Counted from the first letter of the stretch, positions 28,101 to 38,683 are shown. The stretch: 64,000 bases of DNA from Mnemiopsis leidyi (GCA_000226015.1 JH153544.1:62531-126530), one strand, 5' to 3'. Numbers and translations are program-made. Notes: generated by a model not told the origin, from the letters alone.

Positions 28101-31100
28101 GGTTGCAAAAAACGTAAATGGTAAACTCAAAAAACGCATAAAACGTGAATTTTTGAGAGAAACTACAAAAAACGAACAAAAAACGCTAAAAAACGTTAGC
28201 TTAAACTGTTGAGCCGACTCACGTGAAAATGTAAGTGCTGAATACTGCTACTGTATATTTCGCTGCATTAGATATTGGTATTTGATATAGTAAGGTTCAC
28301 TTTCAATCAAATATTCGAGAATTTCATCAAATTATCAATTGTTAATTGATAATTTGATGAAATTCCCGAATATTTGTTGACCAACTTAATTTCATATCAC
28401 CAATTGTCAACAATTGGTGATATGAAATTAAGTTGGTCAACAAATGGGTAAAGTAGCCCAAGAACTGAGAAGCACCATACAATTAGAGCTTTGTACTAAT
28501 AGAGAAGTAAACTGGGTGCTTGGATGAGAAGTACTTCAAACTAATTGAGATTTGAATTAATCACGTGAAAATTGGAAACTGCGTGACACGATCAGACTAC
28601 ATTAAGGCTAGAATATTTGCTCAAAGTACATCTGATACTGTTACACAACTTTGCATTGCCATCGAGATTTGTTTGTGCTTGCGAGTGATGGTTGGTGCTT
28701 TAATTCCTTACTCCTGTTTAGTGTTCGCCGATTCACCGTACGTTTTTTTAGAAAAAACGTAAATCCAAACTCAAAAAACGAAAAAACGAAGCAAACTCAA
28801 AAAACGCAAAATACGTATTTTGCAACCCTGGTATTCACTATTCATGGGTTCCCGTCGTCCTGCCCCAGAACATCGTGCCCCACAACATTTTTTCCCGCAT
28901 ATTTGGCCCCAGCGACCGTTACCCAAACCCTAACCCAAACCCTAACCCTAACCCTAACCCTTACGAAGTTGTCTTTTGTGAAGCAGGGCGTCACTGGGGC
29001 TAAATCTCTGGGTCAAAGTGCTCTGGGGCACGATGTTCTGGGGCAGGACGTCGGATACCGTATTCATGATGCGTTAACTTCATACCTCAATATTTTATGA
29101 AGTTTGATATCTTCTAATATGAGCTTAACTGTAGAAAATCAGTCATCAACTGGTATTATTATTTTCTAAGAGTCCAATATTGATTACCTGTCGAAATTTC
29201 TCATTTCATGGTCTCACTCTAAATGAGGCTTCGTTGGTGGTATAACTTGAAGGAATAAGAATATCACGCAGACACGCAGTCGTCAATTTATTGGAAAGCT
29301 GTAACGGTTACCCTTTAACTGCCAATTGAAGCTTTCTTGGGACCTTGAATTGTAATTTATTTTCAATCGAATATGACGACAAAGACAAACATTTTGCTGC
29401 TTTTTGTGAAAGCTCCGGATCAACTTGAGATTTAACTTAACTTGGACAATGAACTATAATGGCATACATTTTCATTTGGTTTGAAACTGCAATGATTTTT
29501 GGATTATAACGAGTAACAATATTATTGACTAAGTTCCACGTTCACTGCTACCATAGTTAATTCCTGTTTGAGAAGATCAAGATTTAGAGCGCTGCCGCTA
29601 TCATCTGATATTTGCAGCTTTGATCTCGTAATTCTTTGTGGCTGTATCAGAGCAGCTAGATAAGGCTTCTATTTGACTATTTGTCCCATACCCACTCGCA
29701 CACCTTCCTTTGTCAGTTATCTATCCCAGTAGTTTAATGGTTTGATCTCAGGACTGATTTGGTCTGTCGTTAATTTAGTTATGATTTTATTAATACCACT
29801 AGACTTTCAAATTCTTGAACGCTAAAGTGTACCTCGGAGCTGGCTACATACAGCTATCTTGTGGAAATTGTTGTACATGCGTCGCAACTAATTATATTTT
29901 GTAACAGTGACCAGTGTCGGGGATTATTTCAGGACCCTTATTATTATTTTTGTTGAATGTTATGCTATAATAATATGGCAACCCCTTGGGGTAGCTTTTC
30001 TTTTTATTCAATATGTGCCCTAGAGGATGTGTGCTAAAGGATATTCATTATTCGCTTTTATTCATAATATTCATAGGTCCTCCGACCCCAAAAACACATT
30101 ATTCCATTTCTTTGTTTCAATCAAAAATATATGTCTATTAAATGTTTCTATCTAGTTAAGACTTCAAGCGGTAAATGTTTTGTTCGCTGTCAGTCTTAAC
30201 TAGAGCGTTGAGAACATGCCAGCATTCAGCTCATATACTTACCAAGAATATAATTAACTATTCTTTTCATAGATATTATTACAGTTCAGGGGTCTTGATG
30301 TACAATTAATGATCATATATGATCAATATTGATCATCGTTGATCGACGGAAGGATGATCAACATTGATGATTTACCAAAAATGTTAAATGCATATTCCTA
30401 TCTTATTACTTGACCACACTTTTAGCATAATGGTTATTTTACCCCACATGATTCTTCTGCTTGGATAACTGGCATGTGTAGTTTTATAGAAATGTTAACA
30501 AAACTTATACGTATACATTGACATATTATACGTAAACAGGACGATGTCACTGACCAATAACTAACCACTACCAGGGTTAGTGCACCAGTAACACTACATC
30601 AACATATTGTAACTGTCTGTATGCAGGAAGCATGTTGTATTGTACACAATACATCACGTGTTCTTTATGAATTATGTGTGAAGTGTGTTGGTAACCATGA
30701 CAACACTGACACCTTGACAACCTTGGTAACCATGCAGTAACCATGGTAGCCAGTTAGACTACCTGGTCACGTGGTCACGTTAATAGACTTACAACAAGAC
30801 ATTTACCTGCAGCTTGAACTTGTAAGTGTCTAGGAAGTTGCGCATGCAGTGTGTACACAAGCTAACTTTAGAGAGTGAGAGATAATCGTACCATTTGCTG
30901 CACATGATGGTGTAGGTCCAGGGACCCAGGCTAACAAAAAGCTCGTGCTGGCAGTGCTGTCTCCATTGGTTACCTTGCAAGTCACGTGGTTTGTCACGTG
31001 GGCGTTTGTATTGTAGCTAAAACAGGTTAAATTGAATAGCAGTAGTGGGTGCATTACCGCGCACCACGTGACTGCTCCCCGGCTTGCTATTGGCTGGCGT

Positions 31101-34100
31101 GTCACGCCGTTTGCTCTTCGTGCAGAACTAATTGTTTGCCTGCGTATCGTACACCATAGGTTCTCCTCAGTTCTTTTTCCAGCTCCGTTTTCAGAATCTC
31201 GTATTTTCCTACGAGGATATCTCACTGCCTCCCTGAGACTCGAGCAACTTAAGTTCTAACGTTAAGGCGTGGAATCAGGAATCTCCGTCAACATTAAAAA
31301 CAACAAAAACAACAACCCTCCCTCTCTCCCTCAATCTCCCTCTTCGGTCTGTCATCACGACCGAGCTGACTTGTCGGAAGAAAGTTAGCGATTGTCGGCT
31401 AAGCACGAACTGTCGGCTCAGCACGAACCTCCGGCCATGTTCGCCGTCTGTTTTAGGGTAAGTTAACGCGACATTCCGACTTTCGATAATCTGGCAACTT
31501 CCCCAAACAAATCAGAAACAGATAGTGTCGACTATTTCCGTCAGCTTGAGATGTGTCGGAAGTAAGTGTGCACTGTTTCCTAGATGATATCATTGTAATG
31601 GTGAACCGTGTTAGTTGAATGTGTGACGTCATGTTGCATAAAAAAGTCCTAACTCCTAATAACCAAGTTCGCTTGACGCAGCGCGTGTGTAATGAGTTAA
31701 TTGAAGCCACTATTTGTACGATCAAAGTTAACGAGGACCATACGTTTCGCAATCCACTTTCTTTGCGTGGCGCTCTCTCTCTCTTCACTTCGTATCTTGA
31801 TACTCTTACTTTGTTATATCTTGTCGACGGAGAAGGCATTCCTGGAATTTCTGAGTTTTTCTTCTAGTTCTACATCCACGTCTCTTTTGGAGTTGTCTTA
31901 TCGCTACTACTTATCTACAAGTGTAAAGATAACGAGGATAGCCTTACACATCACACATCTTGTTCATTTCTGCTTTTACTCCGTCAGTAATGTGTGAACT
32001 CTGCGACCTCTGCGCTCACATACAGGTAACTTCTAATTGACCAATCACAGCTTCTTTTAACCTTGTCACGTGACTCAAACAAACCAATCAGGTCTCAGGA
32101 TTCACCAGTACGACAGACTGTCTTATGTAAACCTTGAAATTATCTCGGAACAATCCAGTATTCACAAAGCGTCGTGTAAAGTTTGCCAAGTTTCGTTGAA
32201 GTTTCTGCGATAAAAATACGTTTCCACGACATTTCGACTGTTTTAAAATACTTCGTTAGCACTTGTAACAAGCGTCGCTTACGCTGGTTAAGGAATGTGA
32301 CTCGTATCAGTCAGGCACAATTTTCGTAGAATTGCACTGTGTTTTGCATTGCTTCAAATTTCTTAGCACCTGCTTCAGGCTTCGTGTCATATCTTATATC
32401 GTCCTATGTGTCTACCACTACTGCCACTGTTATTGTTAATAATCTACGACACTATTTAATGAAACAGTTTATTGGATGTCTTATTGGTCGCCAGTAACCG
32501 CTACATATCCATTTGAGCAGCCTCTATCTCTCACTACTCATAGCGATGACACAGCTCAATATTACTACCTCGCTCACCGCACGTCTCTTATATAACATAG
32601 CAGCTGAATTCTTAAATTGACACGTCGCCATTGCTATGTCTCCAGCTTTTATTATAGTTTTATATAGTTCCTCTCAAAACGAAATGAGTTTAAAAGTTTG
32701 CTGTACACGTGCGATATATACAAACTTCCTCATTATACGATTAGTCCTAAGATAAACCTCCTAATCGCTATCTAGATCCAGGTCTAATGCTTCACTTTGC
32801 GATGTCCGTTTTTCCTAATTTCTCTGCCACACACCGCACATCTGAACTGATCTTCTTCCTGAGCTTAGAGCTATGTGTTTGTGTAAGTTTCTCTTAAGTC
32901 TGATCTCTCGTGACTCTATCTGTTTCTCTGGTTATTCAGGACTACAACCGACGGACTTGATCCGCTGCGTATCAGATCAGATCTTTTGTAATTTTGTAAT
33001 TTTCATCCATCAACATACTCTAAACTCTGTGTCCCCTGACTCTCCGTCTCGGCGTCTCCCTCTACCTTCCTATAATTCTCTCGCCTCATCAACTACTTAG
33101 ACTCTGTACTCGGCACTGAGTATTCTCCCTCTAGCCCCCTAGGTCTCACTGTCCCCCTCTCTTATACAATGTCTGTTCTCTGTCTGTTGTTTGGTTGGGG
33201 AACAGTTCCCCAACCAAACAAAACAACACACCAACACCACATGACTTTTAATGAACAAGTACAAATCAGGGTAACCGAGCATTAGCGTAAACGTACAGTG
33301 GTTTGAGAACAATAGCAGCGCCAATTAAGGCAGGACCTTGAAAACGGAGGCCTCGACATAATTACGTAATTAGGAGATGTAATTATACTTGGACGGGGAG
33401 AAGAGGGGGTGTGTTTTGTTACTGTTCAGGAATTGTGGCGGGAAAAGTGGGCCAGCCCCGAGAAATGTGGTTGTGTATAAATACCGACCCTTAGTGTCAT
33501 GTGGAGAAGGTCGCATTTCCCTCTCGTCTCACTATACACAATACACAGTACACTATACACAATATACAGTACACTATACACAGTACACAGTACACTATAC
33601 ACAGTACACTATACACTATACAGAGTACACTATACACTATACACAGTACACTATACACTATACACAGTACACTATACACTATACACTATACACTATACAC
33701 AGTACACTATACACAGTACACTATACACTATACACTACACATTTATGTTTCAGTAGAAGAGATGGGACTTAGTCTATAGTTAGTAGTTACACAGTATGTT
33801 TAGTTATCAAACTATTTTATTTACATTATACATTTACATGTCCATACTTCGTCTCATACTCTCATGGTCCTCTTGTCTCCTTGTAGACGGATAGTAACCT
33901 TGGTAACTCAGTATTTCAGTAACTGTGGTAATCATTGTAACACATGGTTACACATAGTTACTATGGTAACCATGGTTACACGTGGTAACCTGGGTAACTC
34001 CTATAGTTACCATGGCAACCTTGAACTTTAATCAAGAGCTAACTTTAATCAAGAGCTAACTCAGGCTATTTGTCCGGGTCGTTGAGCTGTTTAAAGTTTA

Positions 34101-37100
34101 ATCAGGGTATGTCAGGCACCTGTAGCAGGTCCTGCTAGCTATATCAACTATATCAGTCTGGTTATCATGGTTATTGATACTACTCTGGCGCCTCATTTGT
34201 ACTCGTGTTTATTAATTATCATCACACATTTGCTGGTGCAGTATTTATCTCACTTATATATATATCATTTCCTTTACTTATTTCAGTGTTATCATACTTC
34301 GTTGGATTGTTCTCTCTTGTTGGATAATTTATTTATAGACAAAATCAACATTTTTAAGATCGTTTTCTTTACAATCGTCATTATTCATCAAATAAATCAA
34401 TGTCTCTGTCCGAGTTTGATATTAGCACAGAATGCCCCAAATTTAAATTCTCTGAAAGTTGAACTTACTTAACTCCGCTCAATAACTTCGTATAAGAGAC
34501 ATTCTGCCGATATCAATATGAATCAATATGAATATTGATATTCTAAGTTACAAATTTCTTTTTGAATATTAAGTTTCTATTTATTTACAGCGTCAATTAC
34601 AATATCGTATGCCCGTTGTTATAGCCATAATCATATAATTAGTGGAGGAGCACAAAATAAAGAGTCCATGTTTGTTAAACTCTTAAATAAGACAGTAAGT
34701 TTGCCACTCAGTACAGTGGCCCTCTTCCCTGCGCCCATGTTGACCATGGTTGACCTAGCTAAATTTTACTTTAACATAAGCCTCATTTTAAATACCCTGC
34801 AAATTTAGCCAACGAGATTTGTTTAATTGTGAGGTCAGCATAGTACGGTCCTTTAACATCTCGTGATTGCATCATTAATAGCTGTGGAACCTATAGGTTT
34901 AAACTTAGCTAACTTTATAATCTATCGGTTAAGGATCCAATTAACGACATTTGTTTAAAGATTAAACATCTGACAAAGATGGCGCCCGGATTAGCCGTTT
35001 TTGAGATCACTTAAATAAATCGCCATTTATTTGTCAACTACATCCTTATTCTTCAGCTGCTTTCCTGTTGTTTCCGTTAACAAGTGCTGTTTCCGTTAAC
35101 AAGTGCTGTTTCCGTTAACAAGTGCTGTTTCCGTTAACAAGTGCTGTTTCCGTTAACAAGTGCTGTTTCCGTTAACAAGTGCTGTTCCGTTAACAAGTGC
35201 TGTTTCCGTTAACAAGTGCTGTTTCCGTTAACAAGTGCTGTTTCCGTTAACAAGTGCTGTTTTTGTTAACAAGTGCTTTTTCAGTAAAGAAGTGCTGTTT
35301 TCTACATAAACTGTTGTCAGTCATTGAAGTGTATAAGATGAATCATGTTAACTACAGAGTTTTCGTTCGGTTACTGGCTATATCACGATTACGTATTCGT
35401 TACAGAATATAGCTTTTGAGGATTTCAAATCTTATAAGTGTCTAACTAAACGTCAAAATGCTCGTAACAGTATTCATATTTGATACTTTCGTTTAGAGCC
35501 ATCTCCAGAGCTTTAATTCTCACGTTATCTTAATTAAAATGCCAACATGTACTTGATGTCAATCTGCTTGATAGTACAGTAGAAAAGTAATATTTTTTGT
35601 TTTCCATGCTAACGTGTTGTGTGGCTGTCAAACTGTCACGATGCGTTTCAAGATCGCAAATTAATAATGTCAAATATCGATAAATCGATGCGACATTTCT
35701 TACTAAGTCTCTGTGTCTTGTGGATTGTAATTATTAACAATCAACTCTGCTACCTCTTCATATTCTCGAAATTGCGTCAAGTAAACTTCCTTTCGTTTCC
35801 TAGAACTAGAGGTATATAGATCGTGTCGCCAGCTATCCTTTAATTTTTTAACCCCTCTCGATATCTGAGGATTATGTCTTCTCGGGTGCTTTCTCGTAGG
35901 TTTGTCCAGAACTTCTCATATTTGTTAGTATTTCACATGTTTGTCATTGTTTCACATGTTTGTGCCAGTATTTCAGATGTTTGTGTCGGAATTTGACATA
36001 TTTTACATGTTTTTGAAGTTATGAAACTTGGTGGTGGTGCTTACTGTTGGTTACAGTCTACAAGCAGTCGTTACACTATCCTGTATCGCATAAATTCTTG
36101 AATTTTTATGTGGTTTAGAAAAGAAAACTCGTCCAAGTGACAAAAATATCAGGCTCGAAATATTTAACTGTAATACAGCTGGCGCCACCGCAAGGTTATT
36201 CTTGACAATCCGACTTGTGTCAAATAGCTGATTCTAAACGTCATTGTCACAATTTTCTAACAAAGCTATGTGTTAGTTAACACTTACAGGTCAGTTAACA
36301 CTTTTCTCGACACTAACCTGAATCCTTTTTCAGGTGAAAAGAACGTCTATGGGGGACAATGTGGTCATAAAGCCGGAAATAATTCTCCCCTCTCGGATGC
36401 TTGGCAAGACACCAGATCAGAAGGAGAACAAACGGACTGACAAACAGACAAACGGACAAACAGAAAAACGGATAAACGGACACGTTTTTAAGAAGAGTGA
36501 GATGGATGGTTTGATAAAGGAGCACTTGCCGGTAGAAATGAAACGTTCTTACAGTGAGAGCAGTAAAGACAGACGACTAGTGGCTGCCAAAAATGGTAAA
36601 TTTTCCAGCCTGGTTGTTTTTGTAATCTTGTTCTGCTGAAACTAAATGTGCAGACTGCAGCTTAGCAACCCCAAAACTCTGACATCAGATAGTTGTAGTT
36701 TGTTGCTGAAGTTGTAGTAATGGTACTTAATTGCTAATATCCTCCAGAAGGTAGCAGACCTCGACAGGGCAGCATGAAGGCGGACCCACGTGGGGGCAGC
36801 ACCGACACTCCTTCTAGAACCAAGCGGACTGTCCGCATTGCGGAAGAGGCAAATATCGAGCACAGGTCAGTTTACAGAATATCTAGTACCATCCCTGTCA
36901 CTGTCTACAACAGTTGTTAAACTTTAACTAGTTAACTACCTTATCTGAGTATCGCCACCTTGTTGATAATATCTGATTATCTCTTTACCGGCTTTAGCTG
37001 GATCTGTTTCTGGTGTGTCGACCTGGTGTCGACACTCCACACGTACAGTTACACTGATGAATTTGAATCATGACAATCTTGTTGAAGGGTAGAAAAACTC

Positions 37101-38679
37101 AAGTAGAATTTGATGATTTGATACGAAGTGCAGTCTACCGTGCGATAAGATCACTTATTTCGATAAAATCACTAAATTCTTCGCCGAGATCTCGTTACTG
37201 TCCAATGACCATACGGCATACCCACATTCTCCACTATTAATTCTTCTTCTCCACTATTTAACCTACTTCTTCACTATTTGACCCACTTCTCCACTATTTA
37301 ACCCACTTCTCCACTATTTGACCCACTTCTCCACTATTTTACCCACTATTCCACTAATTTACCACTAACTAACCCACTTTTGGACCCCAGGCCCGCCTCT
37401 CTCGAACTAGAGCATGTGACGGTGGGAGAAGTTACCCCGACTGTTTATGTCAAGGATAAGAACGATGTTATCGACGAGAGTATTCAGAAAAGTGAGGTCT
37501 GTATCAATACTTGTTAACTGTTAACAATGTACAATGTACAATTCATATTTCATTTCCATTTGATTTCTCGTGTTTGTTAAATTAATAAATCGGATATCTC
37601 CGAGACACATTTCACCGTCCCCTAACCACCCACCCCTTACAGACGGTCTTGAAACGTTCCCTATCTGTCTCCAACTCGCGACTACAAAGAAAAATCTCGA
37701 AGAAGCTGCTGAGCAAGGAGCGGAACAACTCCCAATCTGACGAGGCCGGAGCCCCGAACTTTCTGAGAAGAAATAGAAGTTCCAGTTCAGTAGATAAATC
37801 CTCCCCTCCCCCTGATCTTAATTTAATGACTAACGCAGGTAGCTGGCTTTAAGTTTTTACTATGGATGTTACCGGTTTATCTGTGACTTCTGTCCTATTT
37901 ATTTCAGTCCTATTCTATTTTCTTTAGATATTGACGAAAGTTTGTGTCAATGAGATTATGTCAAGGTTAAGTTTGTTGAAGAATTAGGTATGGGATTGAG
38001 TCGGGTTGGAAATTTATGTGTATGTATAAATGGAAATGTTAAAAGTTGGCCAAGTTGAATTTTAAATTTAGTGCGAAGTATTTAGACTCCAAGAAGCTCA
38101 ACTGGTTTTCTTGGAAAATGCATCACTCAGAGTAGTGAAATATTTGGAAAATACCACTAAAAATAATCATATCTGCTCCATTATACTTCATATACTAACC
38201 CATATTTATCTCAGGGTTGGCACTAGAGGATATCCAGGCGTTCGGTCTGATGTATGTCCAGAGATTAGAGAACAGAATGAGAAATATCGACTCTCTTAAA
38301 GAGCTTGAGAAACAACACAATATTAGGTTAGTTTTAGCTGTAACGAACGGTTTTATTGGAATATGGAGAATTATTTTAGGGAGATTCGCCTTTACAGCAG
38401 CTACATTCTGTTTGAACATACTGAAGTTTTAAGTAATTTGTTCCAAATGCATTTTATCACTGTAAGCTCTGAATCTAAAAATCTAACAACATTAATCCAC
38501 CGCTTGTCTGACTGCTAGACAAAACTAGATGACTTACATTCCAACACTTCAGTTGTAGAGAACGCCTCAAGACAGCTCTGGACAACCACGAACAGTTGGC
38601 GGCCGGCTTGGAGGACGTCAAGCGACAACTCAAAGAATGCATGGAGAAATACCGCTATATCAGCGAAACCTTCGTGTAG
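19134..38679 (+). CDS. Zinc-finger (FYVE-like) and coiled-coil protein, nine exons
   Basis: Coding exons: 19134-19150, 20522-20713, 20919-21825, 36334-36595, 36748-36865, 37391-37496, 37643-37838, 38215-38326, 38559-38679. All have GT-AG junctions and matching phases, giving about 676 residues. Four CxxC pairs at residues 40/43, 54/57, 64/67 and 92/95 resemble the cross-braced zinc finger of FYVE and Rab-effector domains. A long Ser/Thr/Pro/Lys-rich region follows, with repeated K-P-V-S-P type motifs. The last 75 residues are charged and helical and look like a coiled coil; the protein ends YRYISETFV. The first exon (MFLWES) is inferred from its donor GTGAGTGC and phase; the ATG at 20550 is an in-frame alternative. 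Joining across the 14.5-kb intron rests on phase alone. A membrane-traffic adaptor is possible from the domain order, but I do not recognise the gene. A poly(A) signal AATAAA lies at 39352. Confidence 0.7.
19151..20521 (+). other. First intron, with short tandem repeat
   Basis: Proposed intron between the short first coding exon and the zinc-finger exon. Around 19945-20005 a unit of about 21-23 bp (AGTAGTGAGTAGGACTACAT) is repeated three times. CACGTGTCAG boxes recur near 20395-20430. No other exon is seen. Confidence 0.4.
21697..21740 (+). promoter_or_regulatory. Two perfect X-box-like motifs inside a coding exon
   Basis: GTTGCCATGGTAAC (21697-21710) and GTTTCCATGGTAAC (21727-21740) lie 30 bp apart within exon 3 of the zinc-finger gene, where they encode Val-Ala-Met-Val-Thr and Val-Ser-Met-Val-Thr. 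They match the RFX X-box well. They may equally reflect an amino-acid repeat, so a regulatory role is uncertain. Confidence 0.3.
21826..26652 (+). other. 5' part of the large intron
   Basis: Contains CATGACGACTAGC(A/G)CC repeats (about 22079-22142), an X-box-like site TTTACCATAGCAAC (22396-22409), a TATAG run near 23355 and the ACC-rich repeat at 23545-23739. No other exon could be supported in the 22.7-26.6 kb part. Confidence 0.45.
23526..23739 (+). repeat. CCACCAGAACC-type repeat, possible cassette exon
   Basis: A degenerate repeat of CCACCAGAACCA-like units. In one frame it reads as a Pro/Glu-rich stretch (PPLEPTEPSPPEPP) between an acceptor (ATATCTTAG) and a donor (AGT/GTAAGC), but that frame does not match the phase of the flanking exons. 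Using a weaker acceptor at 23544, a 195-bp exon in phase 0 at both ends would fit the host gene but reads as a Thr-rich string. The hydrophobic reading on the other strand is a shadow. I favour a non-coding repeat. Confidence 0.4.
26653..26724 (+). CDS. Candidate alternative first exon
   Basis: An ATG begins 24 codons (MLVTGMELICPRIDPLSRVD, then PLSQ) that end in phase 0 at CAG/GTAAGT, an ideal donor. The next phase-0 acceptor of the host gene is at 36334, so splicing would give an isoform lacking the zinc finger and keeping the basic region and coiled coil. It contains a short internal repeat, IDPLSRVDPLS. The donor and phase are seen in the sequence; an internal promoter is inferred. Confidence 0.45.
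26797..26870. repeat. Short tandem repeat, about three copies
   Basis: Units of about 25-28 bp containing CAACATTA(AA)GCCAAGGA and ACTATTG are repeated about three times with small differences. They are intronic to the zinc-finger gene. Confidence 0.7.
28309..28375. repeat. 32-bp-arm hairpin within the hAT MITE
   Basis: Left arm 28309-28340 and right arm 28344-28375 pair at 31 of 32 positions around the loop GTT. The arms end in ATTATCAATT. Confidence 0.9.
28377..28440. repeat. Perfect 30-bp-arm hairpin within the hAT MITE
   Basis: Arms 28377-28406 and 28411-28440 are perfectly complementary around the 4-base loop TCAA. This hairpin lies one base after the preceding one. Such a perfect intact arm pair implies recent origin or template-switch repair. 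Confidence 0.95.
28847..29060. mobile_element. TIR element with internal telomere-type repeats, copy 1
   Basis: The 214-bp element has terminal inverted repeats of about 30 bp. The left end runs GGTTCCCGTCGTCCTGCCCC, and the right end is a near reverse complement ending GGACGTCGGATACCG. It lies between two copies of TATTCATG (28839-28846 and 29061-29068), an 8-bp target duplication. Its interior carries a run of CCCTAA/CCCAAA telomere-type repeats (28922-28960). A second copy lies in the Miro gene (46317-46491). No coding capacity; a frame across it is accidental. The superfamily is not certain; 8-9-bp duplications suggest hAT or Mutator-like elements. Confidence 0.85.
29069..30806. other. 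Intronic, no feature supported
   Basis: AT-rich intron sequence of the zinc-finger gene. It contains a TGATCA-rich patch (30309-30372) and an X-box-like GTAACCATGACAAC (30691-30704), followed by degenerate copies of GGTAACCATG. No exon is convincing. Confidence 0.4.
30807..30956 (-). CDS. Candidate exon on the strand opposite the host gene
   Basis: On the minus strand an acceptor (GGAGACAG) opens 50 phase-0 codons ending CTGCAG/GTAAATG. The reading begins HCQHELFVSLGPWTYTIMC and ends TYKFKLQ. It contains two CxxH/CxxC pairs and aromatic residues, with good codon use (CTG, AAC, TAC). An upstream in-frame reading also continues to about 30980. I do not recognise it and found no partner exons, so it may be a lone exon of a gene nested in the intron, a pseudo-exon, or chance. 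Confidence 0.3.
31437..31457 (+). CDS. Candidate micro first exon
   Basis: ATG TTC GCC GTC TGT TTT AGG is followed by the donor GTAAGTTAA, in phase 0. It would splice to the acceptor at 36334, giving MFAVCFR-VKRTSM. Upstream DNA is GC-richer, with repeated GTCGGCT(A/C)AGCACGAAC boxes (31395-31427) that might be promoter elements. Seven codons carry no composition signal, so support is the donor, the phase and the Kozak-like GGCCATGT. Confidence 0.3.
31990..32025 (+). CDS. Weak candidate first exon
   Basis: ATG plus eleven codons (MCELCDLCAHIQ) ends CAG/GTAACT in phase 0, compatible with the acceptor at 36334. The reading has a CxxCxxC pattern. It may be chance, as the sequence before GTAACT also resembles an acceptor. 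Confidence 0.2.
33187..33221. repeat. Perfect 17-bp-arm hairpin
   Basis: Arms 33187-33203 and 33205-33221 (TTGTTTGGTTGGGGAAC and its complement) are separated by one A. It is an isolated cruciform-forming palindrome inside the intron. Confidence 0.9.
33531..33745. repeat. ACACTATACAC(AGTACAC) minisatellite
   Basis: An array of interleaved ACACTATAC and ACAGTAC units covers about 215 bp. It is open in several frames on both strands (Tyr-Thr-Ile-His-type readings), all of which I regard as spurious. Confidence 0.95.
33966..34019 (+). promoter_or_regulatory. X-box-like palindromes
   Basis: GTAACCATGGTTAC (33966-33979) is a perfect palindrome. GTTACCATGGCAAC (34006-34019) is a textbook RFX X-box match. 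Partial copies lie between and around them. Role in transcription is inferred. Confidence 0.35.
35068..35282. repeat. 19-bp minisatellite with GTTAAC core, about 11 copies
   Basis: The unit TGTTTCCGTTAACAAGTGC is repeated with almost no change; one unit has lost a T, and the last two units have drifted. Each unit contains the palindrome GTTAAC. Intronic. Confidence 0.95.
37231..37375. repeat. CTTCTCCACTATTTGACCCA repeat
   Basis: About seven degenerate units of 18-22 bp fill the intron before exon 37391-37496. The pyrimidine-rich units run up to the splice acceptor and may supply its polypyrimidine tract. Confidence 0.85.
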
Positions 38680-38683
38680 TTGC

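Larger units (their letters stand above)
28098..28830. mobile_element. Non-autonomous hAT-like DNA transposon (MITE)
   Basis: The 733-bp element starts CAGGGTTGCAAAA and ends TTTTGCAACCCTG. It is flanked by 8-bp duplications GTATTCAT (28090-28097) and GTATTCAC (28831-28838), which differ at one base. The CAGGG...CCCTG ends and the 8-bp target duplication are typical of the hAT superfamily. Subterminal direct repeats (AAACTCAAAAAACG, ACGTAAAT) occur near both ends and resemble transposase-binding arrays. The middle holds two strong hairpins (28309-28375 and 28377-28440). No transposase is encoded, so it would depend on a relative elsewhere. Open frames in it are incidental. Confidence 0.85.
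32026..36333 (+). other. 3' part of the large intron, minisatellite-rich
   Basis: Besides the repeats listed separately, this stretch has a 33895-34020 patch with many GTTACC/GGTAAC palindromes. A repeated ATTTCACATGTTTGT motif occurs near 35920-36010. Open frames in the TACACTATACAC array are products of the repeat. No exon is supported. Confidence 0.5.

Noticed and set aside
28922-28960. Chromosome end or fused telomere
   Set aside because: The CCCTAA tract is short, imperfect and enclosed by transposon ends and a target duplication.
28651-29100. 149-codon frame
   Set aside because: It runs from the end of the hAT MITE into the telomere-repeat element; the Thr-Leu-Thr-Gln part is the CCCTAA repeat.
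31453-31867. Overlapping 128- and 82-codon frames on opposite strands
   Set aside because: Composition is random, there are no splice partners, and each explains the other as a shadow.
33389-33779. Long open frames on both strands with Tyr-Thr-Ile-His repeats
   Set aside because: They are generated by the TACACTATACAC minisatellite, which is free of stops in several frames.
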